From positions 1-64,000 of the forward strand of contig CANJPQ010000001.1 in the NCBI GenBank assembly GCA_947476275.1: DNA of 64,000 nt. The letters are read 5' to 3'. Below, in pieces: positions 34,370 through 43,067 of this stretch. Position 1 is the first letter of the stretch; the number at the start of each line of letters is the position of its first letter. The notes beneath the pieces were generated by a model. It searched no databases and was not told the origin of the DNA. It worked only from the letters and a program-made list of their open reading frames with translations. The position numbers and the translations under genes were made by a program. The DNA is from Fidelibacterota bacterium (GTDB lineage Bacteria > Pseudomonadota > Alphaproteobacteria > Rhodospirillales > Rhodospirillaceae).

Positions 34370-35377
34370 ATGGCCAATGACGCCGCCGAAGTCACCACGC
34401 TGATGCAGCGGGTGCTGTATGAAGTGAAGAAGGTGGTGGTCGGTCAGGACCACTTCCTCGAGCGAGTCATGGTCGCGATCCTGGCGCAAGGGCACTTGCT
34501 GGTGGAAGGCGTGCCGGGGCTGGCCAAGACGCTTACCGTGAAAACGCTCGCCCGTTCGATCACCGGCAGCTTCAAGCGCATCCAGTTCACGCCCGATCTG
34601 GTGCCCGCCGATCTGGTCGGCACGCGCATCTACAATCAAAAGACCGGCGACTTCACGGTGTCCTTGGGTCCGGTGTTCGCGAACCTGCTGCTCGCCGACG
34701 AAATCAACCGCGCGCCGGCAAAGGTGCAGAGCGCGCTGCTCGAAGTGATGCAGGAGTACCAGGTCACCATCGCCGGTGAGACCTACAAGGTGCCGCAGCC
34801 CTTCCTGGTGATGGCGACGCAGAACCCGATCGAAAGCGAAGGCACCTATCCGCTGCCGGAAGCACAGGTCGACCGCTTCATGATGAAGGTGCTGGTGGGG
34901 TATCCCACGCCGGAAGAGGAATTCGTCATTGTCGAGCGCGTCACCGGCGTCGCGGCGGCCATGTCCGCGGTCGCCACTACGGAGCAGTTGGCCGCGCTGC
35001 AGGCGCAGTGTCGCAATGTGTACGTCGATCCGGCGCTGATCCAATACGTCGTCAAACTGGTCAGCGCGACCCGCGATCCCGAGAAGCAGGGCATCAAAGA
35101 TATGGCGCGCTACATCACCTATGGCGCCAGCCCGCGTGCATCCATCAACTTGATCGAAGGCGGCCGCGCGCTCGCCTTCCTGCGGGGCCGCGATTACGTG
35201 CTGCCGGAAGACGTGGCCGATCTGGCGCCGGACGTCCTGCGCCACCGCATCGTGCTGTCCTACGAAGCGCTCTCCGACGGCCAGTCGCCCGATCAGATTG
35301 TCAGCCGCTTGATGAAGCACATCCCGCCGCCGGCAAAGCCCTTGGAGAGCCATGTCCGTCTCGCCGCAAACGCCTGA
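34370..35377 (+). CDS. moxR: MoxR family AAA+ ATPase
   Basis: 335 residues. The MoxR-type Walker A GVPGLAKT (preceded by GHLLVE), Walker B LLADEINRAPAKVQSALLEVMQE, sensor 1 ATQNPIESEGTYPLPEAQVDRF and arginine-finger region are complete. The C-terminal lid follows after residue 230. MoxR ATPases act as chaperones that insert cofactors or mature VWA-domain partners. The next three genes encode DUF58 and two VWA proteins, the classic gene set. The gene overlaps the DUF58 gene by 26 bases, which implies coupled translation. Confidence 0.93.
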   Translation: MANDAAEVTTLMQRVLYEVKKVVVGQDHFLERVMVAILAQGHLLVEGVPGLAKTLTVKTLARSITGSFKRIQFTPDLVPADLVGTRIYNQKTGDFTVSLGPVFANLLLADEINRAPAKVQSALLEVMQEYQVTIAGETYKVPQPFLVMATQNPIESEGTYPLPEAQVDRFMMKVLVGYPTPEEEFVIVERVTGVAAAMSAVATTEQLAALQAQCRNVYVDPALIQYVVKLVSATRDPEKQGIKDMARYITYGASPRASINLIEGGRALAFLRGRDYVLPEDVADLAPDVLRHRIVLSYEALSDGQSPDQIVSRLMKHIPPPAKPLESHVRLAANA

Positions 35378-36281
35378 TACGGTCCTGCGCCGGCTGGAGT
35401 GGACGGTCCTTCGCCGCCTCGACGGCCTATTGCACGGCAGCTATCGCACCCTGTTCCGCGGGCAGGGGCTCGATCTCGCGGACTTACGCGAGTATCAGCT
35501 TCATGACGACGTGCGCCACATCGACTGGAACGTGACCGCGCGTCTGCAGGAACCCTACGTCCGCCAGTTCAACGAGGATCGCGACGTCACCGCCTGGTTC
35601 CTTCTCGACACCAGCCCGTCGGTGGCGTTCGGTTCCGGCGCGACCAAGCTCTCGGTATTGGCGGGTTTCGTCACGGTGCTCACCCGTGTGCTCACGCGCC
35701 ACGGCAACCCGGTCGGCGCGATCTTCTACAGCGATGGTGTGGAACTCGTGATTCCGCCGCGCACCGGCCGGCCGCATGTGTTGCACATGCTCGACACCCT
35801 GATGAACTTCAAGTCGCGGTCGAAAACTTCAGCCACGGATTTGAGCGAATTCCTGCAGTCTGCGACGGCAATTCTTTCGCGCCGCTCGCTGGTGTTCCTG
35901 GTGTCGGATTTCATCAGCACGCCCGGCTGGGGCAAGCCCTTGTCGCAGCTCGCACGACGTCATGAGACCATCGCCGTACGTCTGTCCGATCCGGCCGAGC
36001 AGGAGCTGCCGGAGATCGGCCTTGCCGTGGTGCAGGATGCGGAAACCGGCGAGCAGATGTTCATCGACACCGGCGACCGTGGTGTGCGCAAGCGCTTTGC
36101 GCTGGCCGCCGAGCGCCGCGAGCAGGAGCTGCACACGGCGCTGACGAAGGCCCAGGTCGACTGCCTCGAGCTCTGGACCGATGACGATCTGATGGATTCG
36201 CTGCTGCGCTTTGCGGAGCTGCGCAAGCGCCGCGCCTTCACCTCCACCAACCTGCCGCCGCATCTGGAGGTCGTGTCGTGA
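35352..36281 (+). CDS. DUF58 domain protein, MoxR partner
   Basis: 309 residues. The DUF58 signature YQLHDDVRHIDWNVTARLQEPYVRQFNEDRD is at about 47-77 and is followed by a degenerate VWA-like fold with LLDTSPSVAFG (a DxSxS metal site). No membrane helices are apparent; many DUF58 proteins have two at the N-terminus, so this is the soluble form. It presumably bridges the MoxR ATPase and the membrane VWA proteins encoded next. The stop overlaps the GTG start of the following gene. Confidence 0.9.
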   Translation: MSVSPQTPDTVLRRLEWTVLRRLDGLLHGSYRTLFRGQGLDLADLREYQLHDDVRHIDWNVTARLQEPYVRQFNEDRDVTAWFLLDTSPSVAFGSGATKLSVLAGFVTVLTRVLTRHGNPVGAIFYSDGVELVIPPRTGRPHVLHMLDTLMNFKSRSKTSATDLSEFLQSATAILSRRSLVFLVSDFISTPGWGKPLSQLARRHETIAVRLSDPAEQELPEIGLAVVQDAETGEQMFIDTGDRGVRKRFALAAERREQELHTALTKAQVDCLELWTDDDLMDSLLRFAELRKRRAFTSTNLPPHLEVVS

Positions 36282-37306
36282 TCTTCGTCTGGCCGATGGT
36301 GCTGTGGGCCTTGGCGGTCGTTCCACTGCTGATCGCGGGATACCTCTTTCTCGTCAACCGTAAACGCCGCACGGCGGCGCGCTACGCTGCGTGGATGCCA
36401 AATCGGGACGATGCGCCGCGCGCCAATCGCATCGCCGAGCATGTGCCGGCGGTCCTCCTGCTGCTCTCGATCGTCGCGCTGATCGGCGCCATGGCGCGCC
36501 CCAATGCGGTGCTGACGCTGCCGTCGCGGCGTGACGTGGTGATCCTCGCGATCGACGTGTCCGGCAGCATGAAGGCGACCGACATGGCGCCCACGCGCCT
36601 CGCCGCCGCGCAGGCCGCCGCCAAGGACTTCATCAACCGCCAGCCCAAAGACACCCAGATCGGCATCGTCGCCTTCGCCAACACTGCCCTGGTCGTGCAG
36701 CGGCCGACGCTCAGCCGCGAGGATTTGCTGGAGGCCGTCGGCCGCCTGCAGCCGCAGGACGGCACGACCGTCGGCGGCGCCATTATCGTCAGCCTGCAGA
36801 CCCTGTTCCCGAAGGAAGAGATCGAACTGCTCGATCCCCGCGACAAGAAAGAGCGCGATCAGGTGATGGGCCCGCCGAAGGACCCGCCGAAGGCGCCCGT
36901 GGCCCCCGGGTCCGAGCAATCCGCCGCCATCGTGCTGCTCACCGACGGCCAAGCCACCGCCGCGCCGGATCCGCTCGAGGCGGCGAAGCTTGCGGCGGAA
37001 CACGGCGTGCGGGTGTTCACCGTCGGGCTCGGCACCACCAAAGGCGAGGTTGTGAAGGAACACGGCATTTCGATGCGCGTGCAGCTCGACGAGGACACGC
37101 TCAAGAAGATCGCCGACATCACCCGCGCACGATATTTCCTCGCCAGCACAGAGACCGACCTGCGCCAGATCTATCGCGATCTGAACGCACGCCTGGTGAC
37201 GGAGACCAAGGAGATCGAGGTCAGCGCGTTCTTCGTCGCCTTCGCCGCCGTGAGCGCCCTGTTGGGTGCGGCGCTATCGCTGCTGTGGTTCCACCGGATC
37301 GCATAG
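36278..37306 (+). CDS. Membrane VWA-domain protein (BatA-like)
   Basis: 342 residues, starting at GTG 36278 that overlaps the DUF58 stop. One N-terminal helix (about 3-25) and one near 58-75 flank a short loop; a C-terminal helix near 318-338 closes the protein. The VWA domain has the MIDAS motif DVSGSM with T and D contributions from later strands (VQRPTLSRED, LLTDGQAT). The helix-VWA-helix arrangement is that of the Bacteroides aerotolerance protein BatA. A proline-rich insert (PPKDPPKAPVAP) separates strands. It probably works with MoxR and DUF58 in the cell envelope, possibly in stress tolerance. Confidence 0.9.
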   Translation: MIFVWPMVLWALAVVPLLIAGYLFLVNRKRRTAARYAAWMPNRDDAPRANRIAEHVPAVLLLLSIVALIGAMARPNAVLTLPSRRDVVILAIDVSGSMKATDMAPTRLAAAQAAAKDFINRQPKDTQIGIVAFANTALVVQRPTLSREDLLEAVGRLQPQDGTTVGGAIIVSLQTLFPKEEIELLDPRDKKERDQVMGPPKDPPKAPVAPGSEQSAAIVLLTDGQATAAPDPLEAAKLAAEHGVRVFTVGLGTTKGEVVKEHGISMRVQLDEDTLKKIADITRARYFLASTETDLRQIYRDLNARLVTETKEIEVSAFFVAFAAVSALLGAALSLLWFHRIA

Positions 37307-37329
37307 GGAAGGGGGGGGGCGTGGGACTC

Positions 37330-38379
37330 ATGTCGTTCTTCTGGCCCGAAGCCCTGGTCTTGTTTGCGCTACTCGCGCTGCTGCCGCCGCTGTATTTCTG
37401 GCTGCTGCGCCGGCCCAAAGTCGGCCTCAAGTACGCCGATATCGCGCTGATCAAGGCGGCGGTCGCCGGCAAACCCAGCCTTCGCCGCCATGTGCCGCCG
37501 GTGCTGTTCTTCCTGGCGCTCGCATTGATGGTCCTTGCTGTGGCCCGTCCGGCGGCGGTGATCACGTTGCCGTCCGAACGCGCCACCATCATGATGGCGA
37601 TCGACGTGTCCGCCAGTATGCGGGCGCAAGATGTGCAGCCGAGCCGCATGGCCGCGGCCCAGGCCGCTGCACGCTCGTTCGTCGCCGATCAGCCGCGCAG
37701 CGTGCGCATCGGTCTGGTGGCGTTCTCCTCCAACGCGATGATCGCCCAAGCGCCGACTCTCAGCCGCGACGATCTCTACGCCGCCATCGACCGCCTGCGC
37801 CCGCAGCGCTACACGGCAGTTGGCAGCGGCATCGTGGCGTCTCTGCAGGGCATCTTCCCCGAGTCCGAAGCGGACTTCGCCCTGGCCACTGCGACGCCCA
37901 CCATCAAGTTCCGTGGCGGCGGCCGCGTGCTTGAAAAGCCCCCGGAGCCCAAGACACCGCCGCCGGCGCCGGTGCCGCCGGGCAGTTATGCGTCCGCGGT
38001 TATCATTCTGCTCACGGACGGTCAGACCAATGCCGGCGTGAACCCCATGGACGCGGCGCGCATCGCCGCGGACCGGGGCGTGCGTGTCTTCACGGTCGGC
38101 TTTGGGTCGCCTCAAGGCGGTCTGGTGGACTTCGGCGGCGGCACCATGCGAGTGCAACTCGACGAAGAGACGCTGAAGGGCATCGCGGAGATGACCCAGG
38201 CGCGCTACTACCACGCCGTCAGCGAGAACGAGCTGAAGGAAATCTACAAGGCGCTCACCGCCCAGTTCGTCGCCGAGACCAAGCGCACGGAACTCACTGC
38301 CATGATCGCGGCCCCGGCCATGGTCCTGCTGCTGCTAGCGGTGGTGCTGTCGCTGATCTGGTCGAACCGGATGCGCTAG
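37330..38379 (+). CDS. Second membrane VWA-domain protein (BatA/BatB-like)
   Basis: 349 residues from the ATG at 37330; a GTG at 37321 is also in frame. It is a close paralogue of the preceding protein: N-terminal helix, RRPKVGLKYADIAL, a second helix, then VWA with DVSASM as MIDAS, FSSNAMIAQAPTLSRDDL, LLTDGQTNAG and a C-terminal helix. The pair probably arose by tandem duplication. The translation-initiation region contains a run of nine G (37311-37319), which replaces an ordinary ribosome binding site. The last codons overlap the convergent glycosylase gene by 4 bases. Confidence 0.9.
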   Translation: MSFFWPEALVLFALLALLPPLYFWLLRRPKVGLKYADIALIKAAVAGKPSLRRHVPPVLFFLALALMVLAVARPAAVITLPSERATIMMAIDVSASMRAQDVQPSRMAAAQAAARSFVADQPRSVRIGLVAFSSNAMIAQAPTLSRDDLYAAIDRLRPQRYTAVGSGIVASLQGIFPESEADFALATATPTIKFRGGGRVLEKPPEPKTPPPAPVPPGSYASAVIILLTDGQTNAGVNPMDAARIAADRGVRVFTVGFGSPQGGLVDFGGGTMRVQLDEETLKGIAEMTQARYYHAVSENELKEIYKALTAQFVAETKRTELTAMIAAPAMVLLLLAVVLSLIWSNRMR

Positions 38380-38954
38380 GTGTTGAGGCGCCGCGGCCCG
38401 CTCACGAACGGGCTGCCTTTCAGATAGAAGCGGAAATGCGGCGCGGCGTTCTTGGTGATGCCGATGCGCGGGCTCATGCCGATGTCGCCGATAGGCGCGC
38501 GATCGTTGGCGAGGAACAGCGCGCCCGGCGCACACAGATCGACGCCGTCGAGGGTGAGGTCGATGTCAAATGCCTGCGCCAACCGCCCCGGTCCGCGCGT
38601 CAGGTCACGCAGTTTCTCGGTGCCGCGGCGTTGCGCCATCAGCGCGATCCCGCCCAACGGTTCAAGCGCGCGAATCAACACGCCCGCGCCATGGCCCGCG
38701 GTTTCGCTCGACACATTGAGCATGTAGGACGTTCCGTAGGCGATGTAGACGTAGGCGTGCCCGCGCCGCAGAAAGAGCGAGCGGTTGCGCTTGGTCTCAC
38801 CGATGAAGCTGTGCGCCGCCGCGTCGTCGCGCAAGTAGGCCTCGGTCTCGACGATGCGGCCGACGGTCTTCCCGCGCACGACGATCTTGCCGATCAGCCA
38901 GCGCGCAAGCGTCAGCGTGTCGGCGGGCAGCGACTTGCGAGAGACGGGCTTCAC
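38376..38954 (-). CDS. mpg: 3-methyladenine DNA glycosylase, MPG/AAG family
   Basis: 192 residues from a probable GTG at 38954, 11 bases after the stop of the upstream class II aldolase gene. The start is not certain. The AAG fold is recognisable: IVETEAYLRDDAAAHSF with the catalytic glutamate region, the HAYVYIAYGTSYMLNV strand containing the YGxxxxxN pattern, GAGVLIRALEP, GPGRLAQAF and SPRIGITK. It removes alkylated or deaminated purines such as 3-methyladenine and hypoxanthine in base-excision repair. Sharing a transcript with an aldolase looks fortuitous. Confidence 0.88.
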   Translation of the reverse strand: MKPVSRKSLPADTLTLARWLIGKIVVRGKTVGRIVETEAYLRDDAAAHSFIGETKRNRSLFLRRGHAYVYIAYGTSYMLNVSSETAGHGAGVLIRALEPLGGIALMAQRRGTEKLRDLTRGPGRLAQAFDIDLTLDGVDLCAPGALFLANDRAPIGDIGMSPRIGITKNAAPHFRFYLKGSPFVSGPRRLNT

Positions 38955-38965
38955 GCCGCCAGCGC

Positions 38966-39748
38966 TCAGTCCTTGTAGGACGTGTCGAGTTTGTCGAGAC
39001 GCCGCAGGTACGCCGCCCAAGCCTTGTTCGCGGTTGCCATGCGGCCGGCCGGCCGACCCTGGCCGGTCACGCGCTGCTGCATGCCGACGCTCAGCGGCGC
39101 CAAGTCGGCATTGCCGCCGGCTTGCGCCGCGACCTGGATTTCACACACCCGGTTCAGCGCATATATCCGCGCGAACGCCTGACCGACCGTTTCGCCCACA
39201 GTCAACAGGCCGTGGTTTTTCAAGATCATGTTGTTCTTGTAGCCCAGGTTCTTGATCAAGCGCTCCCGTTCGTCCAGGTCCAGGGCGATGCCTTCGTAGT
39301 CGTGGTAGGTAAGATCGGCGCTGATCATCAGGGAGCCCTGCTGCAGCGGCAGTAAGCCGTCCTTCTGGCAGGACACGGCGACACCGGCGACGGTGTGCAG
39401 GTGGATCACGCAATGCGCATCGGCGCGGCCTTCGTGCACGGCGCCGTGGATGGTGAAGCCGCCGGGATTGTAGCCCATGCTCAGTTCGTCTTCGAGGATC
39501 GTGCCGTCGGCGGCGATCTTCACCAGGTTCGATGCGGTCACCTCGTCGAACAGCAAGCCATAGGGATTGATAAGATAGTGCCCGTCGCTGCCCGGAACGC
39601 GCGCGGACATGTGGGTGAAGATAAGGTCTTCCCAGCCCTGGAGATTGCACAGCCGGTAACAGGCGGCCAGGTCCACCCGCATCTGCCATTCTTCGGCGGT
39701 GACCCGCTCACGGACGCGCGAGGGTTTCGGCGCAAGGGAAAGAGCCAT
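38966..39748 (-). CDS. Class II aldolase/adducin family protein
   Basis: 260 residues from the ATG at 39748, with AGGAG upstream. The fold is shown by LAACYRLCNLQGWEDLIFTHMSARVPG, GYLLINPYG-like text (HYLINPYGLLFDEVTASNLVKI), the metal-binding HLHT and the later KNHGLLTVGETVGQAFARI with the third histidine. An acid in EGRADAHCVIH may complete the Zn site. Family reactions include fuculose-1-phosphate and ribulose-5-phosphate aldol or epimerase chemistry and aldol-like decarboxylations. The adducin-like subgroup, to which this length fits, often has no known substrate. The reaction is therefore unassigned. Confidence 0.9.
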   Translation of the reverse strand: MALSLAPKPSRVRERVTAEEWQMRVDLAACYRLCNLQGWEDLIFTHMSARVPGSDGHYLINPYGLLFDEVTASNLVKIAADGTILEDELSMGYNPGGFTIHGAVHEGRADAHCVIHLHTVAGVAVSCQKDGLLPLQQGSLMISADLTYHDYEGIALDLDERERLIKNLGYKNNMILKNHGLLTVGETVGQAFARIYALNRVCEIQVAAQAGGNADLAPLSVGMQQRVTGQGRPAGRMATANKAWAAYLRRLDKLDTSYKD

Positions 39749-39888
39749 GATTTGTCTCCTGAATAGCTGACAATATACCGCAGACCCCCCTGTTCGGTCC
39801 AACGGCCCCCCGAAAAAGCCATACAAAGCTTGATAATTGGACCTCCGGCAGACACTCTCGCGCTCTCACTCGCAATGACAGGTTGACC

Positions 39889-40521
39889 ATGATCGCCGCG
39901 TTCGCCCGTACCGCCGTCCTGATGGCCCTGTGCTGGGGCGGCGCCGCCGTCGCGGCCGACGCACCCGCCGCGAAGGCGGCGGATGAAAAAGGCTATCGCG
40001 AATTCGTCATCGGCAGTGCCAAGGCGAAGGTCACGATCATCGAATATGCCTCCCTAAGCTGTCCGCATTGCGCGCACTTCCAGGCCGAGACTTATCCCAA
40101 GCTCAAGAAGGATTACATCGACACCGGCAAAGTGCGGCTGCTCTACCGCGACTTCCCGCTCGATACCCGCGCGCTCGCCGGCGCCGTGATCACGCGCTGT
40201 GTTGCGCCGGACAAGGGTCATAAATTGGTCGAGATCCTGTTCGCCAAGCAGCAGGATTGGGCCGCGGCGCAGAACCCGCTTGAGCCGTTGCGCGCGCTCG
40301 CGAAGAGTGTCGGCATCCCCGAAGAAGAAGTCGACAAGTGCCTCGACAAAAAGGAACTCGTCAGCAGCATCATGGACGAGCGCGAGCGGTCGGTGAAAAC
40401 CTATCAGATCGACGCCACGCCCGCGTTTTTCATCGGTGATCAGAACCTCCAGGGCGATGCTCCCTACGAAGAGTTTCAGAAGATCATCGACGCCCAGTTG
40501 AAGGCGCCGGCGAAGAAGTAG
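39889..40521 (+). CDS. Exported DsbA-family thiol-disulfide protein
   Basis: 210 residues from the ATG at 39889. A Sec signal covers about residues 1-23. The thioredoxin fold has C58-P-H-C61 (SLSCPHCAHF), the DsbA-type dithiol, and the cis-proline loop DATPAFFIG. The helical insert between them (RALAKSVGIPEEEVDKCLDKKE) is typical of the DsbA/BdbD-like proteins of alphaproteobacteria. It probably oxidises or handles thiols in periplasmic proteins. There is no DsbB gene adjacent. An extra cysteine sits in the insert (EVDKCLDK) and another in ITRCVAPD. Confidence 0.9.
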   Translation: MIAAFARTAVLMALCWGGAAVAADAPAAKAADEKGYREFVIGSAKAKVTIIEYASLSCPHCAHFQAETYPKLKKDYIDTGKVRLLYRDFPLDTRALAGAVITRCVAPDKGHKLVEILFAKQQDWAAAQNPLEPLRALAKSVGIPEEEVDKCLDKKELVSSIMDERERSVKTYQIDATPAFFIGDQNLQGDAPYEEFQKIIDAQLKAPAKK

Positions 40522-40563
40522 ACGTCCGGGAACACAACGGGCGAACCGTCCGTTAGGCCGTCC

Positions 40564-41862
40564 ATGACCCTTCCGGATGCGCCACGGATCACACCGGTGA
40601 TCTCTGACATCGACGCCCGCCGCGCCCGGCTGCGGCGCGCCAAGGCGGGGGCCGCGGCGCTGCTGGTCGCGGCGCTGCTGGTCCTCATTGCCGCGCGCCT
40701 TTATCCGGAGCCGTCGTTTGCCGCCGCCTTGGCCCGCGCCGCCGCGGAAGCCGCCATCGTCGGCGGGCTGGCGGACTGGTTCGCCGTCACCGCGCTGTTC
40801 CGCCGTCCGCTCGGCCTGCCTATTCCGCACACGGCCTTGATCCCCGCGCGGAAAGACGAGATCGGACGCTCCCTCGGTCACTTCGTCAGCGAGCAGTTCC
40901 TAGCGCCCGAACTTCTGTTGGCCCGGCTGCGCCAGAAGAACCGTGCGCTCCAAGTCGCCCAGTGGCTGGAACGGCCGGCGATCGCCGCGTTCATCGGCGC
41001 GCGCCTCGCCGGCCTCGTGCCCGCAGCCGTCGGCGGCGCAAACGATGCCGATCTGCGCCGCTTCTTTGCAAAGGTGGCGCAAGAGGGGCTGCAACGCATC
41101 GACCTGCGTCCGACTCTCGATACCATCGTCGATGCGCTCTTGCGCCAAGGCCGCCATATGACGGTGGCCGACGCGGTGATCGAACTCCTCGACCCCATCA
41201 TCGCCGGTTTGCGCGAGCCATTGATCGCGCGCATCGGCGCGCGCACCGGACGCCTCTTCCCGCGCTACTTCGACCGCAAGATCGGCGCGGAGCTCGTCCA
41301 GGGCTTCTCCATCTGGCTGCAGGACGCCAAGCAGCCGGGCAGCGACGAGCGCAAGCACCTGGAAGCCTGGCTGTTGACCTGGATCGCCGAGATGCGCGCC
41401 GCCCCCGACTATGCGGCGCTGATTGGGCGTGCGCAGGCCGCTTTGGTCAATCATCCCGCGCTCGCAAAATCCCTCGGTGCGATCTGGGATGAACTGAAAG
41501 CCGAGCTATTGACCGATGCGGCGCGGCCCACGCCAAAGCTGGCCTCGCTCGCCGAACAACTGGTGTGCACGGTCGGCCGCTTGTTGGCAGACTCCCCGGC
41601 GGTGCAACAGCACTTCAACGCGGCGCTCGAAACCGCGTTGATCGGCGCCATCACGCCGTGGCGGGCAAGTATCGGCGGCTATATCGCCGACATCGTCGCG
41701 AGCTGGGACGGCCACAAGGTTGCCGAGGTGATCGAGCTTCAGGTGGGCCGCGATCTGCAATACATCCGCGTCAACGGCACCATCGTCGGCGCGTTGATCG
41801 GCAGCGCCCTGTTCCTGATCGGCAGCGCGCTACCCCTTTTGCGCCATGCTTTGCTGAAATAG
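40564..41862 (+). CDS. DUF445 family membrane protein (YjiN-like)
   Basis: 432 residues. An N-terminal helix pair (about 35-55 and the AAEAAIVGGLADWFAVTALFRRPLGLPIPHTALIP block) is the DUF445 hallmark. A long helical domain fills the middle with no further motifs, and a C-terminal helix (about 408-428) closes the protein. The family is widespread in Gram-negative bacteria without an assigned role. It overlaps the convergent AI-2E transporter gene by 33 bases. Confidence 0.88.
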   Translation: MTLPDAPRITPVISDIDARRARLRRAKAGAAALLVAALLVLIAARLYPEPSFAAALARAAAEAAIVGGLADWFAVTALFRRPLGLPIPHTALIPARKDEIGRSLGHFVSEQFLAPELLLARLRQKNRALQVAQWLERPAIAAFIGARLAGLVPAAVGGANDADLRRFFAKVAQEGLQRIDLRPTLDTIVDALLRQGRHMTVADAVIELLDPIIAGLREPLIARIGARTGRLFPRYFDRKIGAELVQGFSIWLQDAKQPGSDERKHLEAWLLTWIAEMRAAPDYAALIGRAQAALVNHPALAKSLGAIWDELKAELLTDAARPTPKLASLAEQLVCTVGRLLADSPAVQQHFNAALETALIGAITPWRASIGGYIADIVASWDGHKVAEVIELQVGRDLQYIRVNGTIVGALIGSALFLIGSALPLLRHALLK

Positions 41863-42990
41863 CTCGGCAGGGGTTGCGCGGCCGTTGCCCAGCAGTCGGC
41901 CGATCGGCGTCAACGGCTCCACGTGGTCGCAGATCACGCGCACCATGGCGAGAATTGGCACCGCTAGCAGCATGCCCGGAATGCCCCAGATGAAGGCGAA
42001 CACCATCAAGCCCACGAACACGCACACCGCATTGATCTGCAAGCGGTGCGACAGCAGCAGCGGCGTCAGCAGATTGCCCTCGATCAGCGTACACGCGGCA
42101 TAGATCGTCGGCGCGATCGCCGCGTCGCTGAGATTGGGGAACGTCATCAGGCTAACGAAGGACAGGATCGCCACAGTGGTGAGCGCGCCGAGATAGGGGA
42201 TGTAGTTTAGCAATCCCGCCAGCACGCCCCACAGCAGCGGATCAGGCAGGCCGGCTTTCCAGGCGACGAGGGTACACAGCGCCCCCATCACGATATTGAT
42301 GGCGGTAATGGCGACGAGATAGAGCGAGATGTCGTGCTCCACAGTGCGCGCCACCTCCACTGCGTGCTTCTTGTCGCTGAAGCGCGGCAAGCCTTCGACC
42401 ACGCGCCTGAGGAAGTGATCGCCGCTCGCCAGAAGTGCGAACAGCAACAACAGAATCGTCGCCGTCACCGTCAGGAAGTTGCGCGTGCCGGAAAACAGGT
42501 ATTCGCTTAAGCCGGGCTCTTTCACCACCACGGTGGTGGTGCTCGGCGGCTGGGTGGATTGCGTAACCTCTTCCACCTTGCGCGTCGCTTGCTGCATCTG
42601 CTGGATGGGGTTGAGCACATCCTTCAGTCGGTTGCGCATCTTCGGCAGTTCCTTTGGGATGCGCGAGACCCATTTTTCCGCCGGCGCTTCCACCGTGTAG
42701 ACCACGCCGCCGACACCGCCCACGAGCAGCACGATGGTCATAAGGGCAGCAATGGTTTGGGGGATGCGCATGCGCTGAAGCAGCCGCATGACCGGCGCCA
42801 GCAGCAGCTTCAACAACACCGCCAGGAAGAGCGGAATGAAGATATCGCGGGCGAAATAGAACGTGTACCCGGTGGCGAGAATTGCCAAATAAGCCAGCAA
42901 GCCGGCCTGTGCTTTGCCGGCGGGCTCCTGCAATTGCTTACCGACCGTCTGCGGCGGCGACTCGTCTCGATTTTCGATCAGGGAATCCAT
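41830..42990 (-). CDS. AI-2E family transporter (copy 2 of 3)
   Basis: 386 residues. It has the full family layout: an N-terminal helix cluster around AYLAILATGYTFYFARDIFIPLFLAVLLKLLLAP, a soluble segment with a putative coiled region (IQQMQQATRKVEEVTQ, near 132-147), and C-terminal helices with YIPYLGALTTVAILSFVSLM and FVGLMVFAFIWGIPGMLLAVPIL. The terminal GIPG and PxxA features are typical of AI-2E/PerM proteins. The substrate is unknown and the AI-2 name is a family label. Its start is 77 bases beyond the stop of the upstream NRAMP-type gene, on the same strand. Confidence 0.88.
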   Translation of the reverse strand: MDSLIENRDESPPQTVGKQLQEPAGKAQAGLLAYLAILATGYTFYFARDIFIPLFLAVLLKLLLAPVMRLLQRMRIPQTIAALMTIVLLVGGVGGVVYTVEAPAEKWVSRIPKELPKMRNRLKDVLNPIQQMQQATRKVEEVTQSTQPPSTTTVVVKEPGLSEYLFSGTRNFLTVTATILLLLFALLASGDHFLRRVVEGLPRFSDKKHAVEVARTVEHDISLYLVAITAINIVMGALCTLVAWKAGLPDPLLWGVLAGLLNYIPYLGALTTVAILSFVSLMTFPNLSDAAIAPTIYAACTLIEGNLLTPLLLSHRLQINAVCVFVGLMVFAFIWGIPGMLLAVPILAMVRVICDHVEPLTPIGRLLGNGRATPAELFQQSMAQKG

Positions 42991-43067
42991 CGCCCGCCAT
43001 TACACAAGTAGCCAACACAGAACAATGCCGTTCTACACGCGAAAGTTCACGTCGGCATGATCCTGCT

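Noticed and set aside
41830-42990. Quorum-sensing AI-2 export as the function of the AI-2E proteins
   Set aside because: The family name does not determine the substrate, and no luxS or lsr genes are present.
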